Assembly (NCBI GenBank): GCA_020024915.1
Contig: JAHHSZ010000045.1
Coordinates: 1-14,584, forward strand
Reading direction: 5' to 3'
Length of the DNA: 14,584 nt
Source of the DNA: Fusobacterium sp.
GTDB lineage: Bacteria > Fusobacteriota > Fusobacteriia > Fusobacteriales > Fusobacteriaceae
The notes under the pieces: generated by a model
What the model was told of the DNA's origin: nothing
What the model saw: the letters and a program-made list of their open reading frames with translations, nothing else
The model's database searches: none
In this document: one piece after another, positions 14,579 through 14,584 of the stretch
Layout: each line of letters begins with the position of its first letter
Numbering within the stretch: the stretch's first letter is position 1
Made by a program: the position numbers and the translations under genes

Positions 14579-14584
14579 AAGATT

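Overview
The window is very AT-rich, uses AGA and ATA codons heavily, and carries a gene set typical of an anaerobic low-GC bacterium. A Fusobacterium-type (Fusobacteriaceae) genome is the best guess, from overall protein character and gene mix; no 16S or other decisive marker is present. It holds eleven protein genes, all apparently intact. No tRNA, rRNA, CRISPR array or complete mobile element was seen.

Layout. (1) 5-1742, plus strand: hemL (glutamate-1-semialdehyde aminomutase) overlaps a short precorrin-2 dehydrogenase (SirC/CysG-N type), the tail of a tetrapyrrole (siroheme/cobalamin) operon. (2) 1743-2278: AT-rich intergenic region with several hairpins, a likely terminator, a weak minus-strand promoter and a good sigma-70-type plus promoter. 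(3) 2279-4656, plus: glutaminase glsA and an AGCS-family sodium:amino-acid symporter, a glutamine uptake and hydrolysis unit. (4) 4694-4740: bidirectional terminator. (5) 10107 down to 4881, minus: mfd-mazG-rqcP-ispE-spoVG, a housekeeping operon with overlapping or closely spaced genes in the same order as the Bacillus subtilis mfd...yabN-yabO...ispE...spoVG region but without the intervening sporulation genes. (6) 10108-10562: AT-rich divergent promoter region with palindromes and a perfect 18-bp tandem repeat. (7) 10563-13358, plus: a CoA-disulfide/persulfide reductase-type flavoprotein followed by a TcyP-type L-cystine symporter, suggesting coupled disulfide import and reduction. (8) 13448-14578, plus: an anaerobic sulfatase-maturating radical SAM enzyme preceded by a perfect 11-bp inverted repeat.

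The least ordinary stretch is 4761-4877, just after the spoVG stop codon. It is clearly richer in G+C than its surroundings. Read as minus-strand RNA it folds into a closing stem with three hairpins, each hairpin containing a G.U wobble that would be a mismatch on the other strand. It looks like a structured RNA, possibly the leftover right end (omega-RNA region) of an IS200/IS605 element whose tnpB is gone. This identity is an inference. Other points of interest are a two-codon ORF with a perfect Shine-Dalgarno ahead of the symporter gene, a six-codon ORF overlapping the mfd start, and the cystine-transporter/disulfide-reductase pairing. No clearly new multi-gene system was found.
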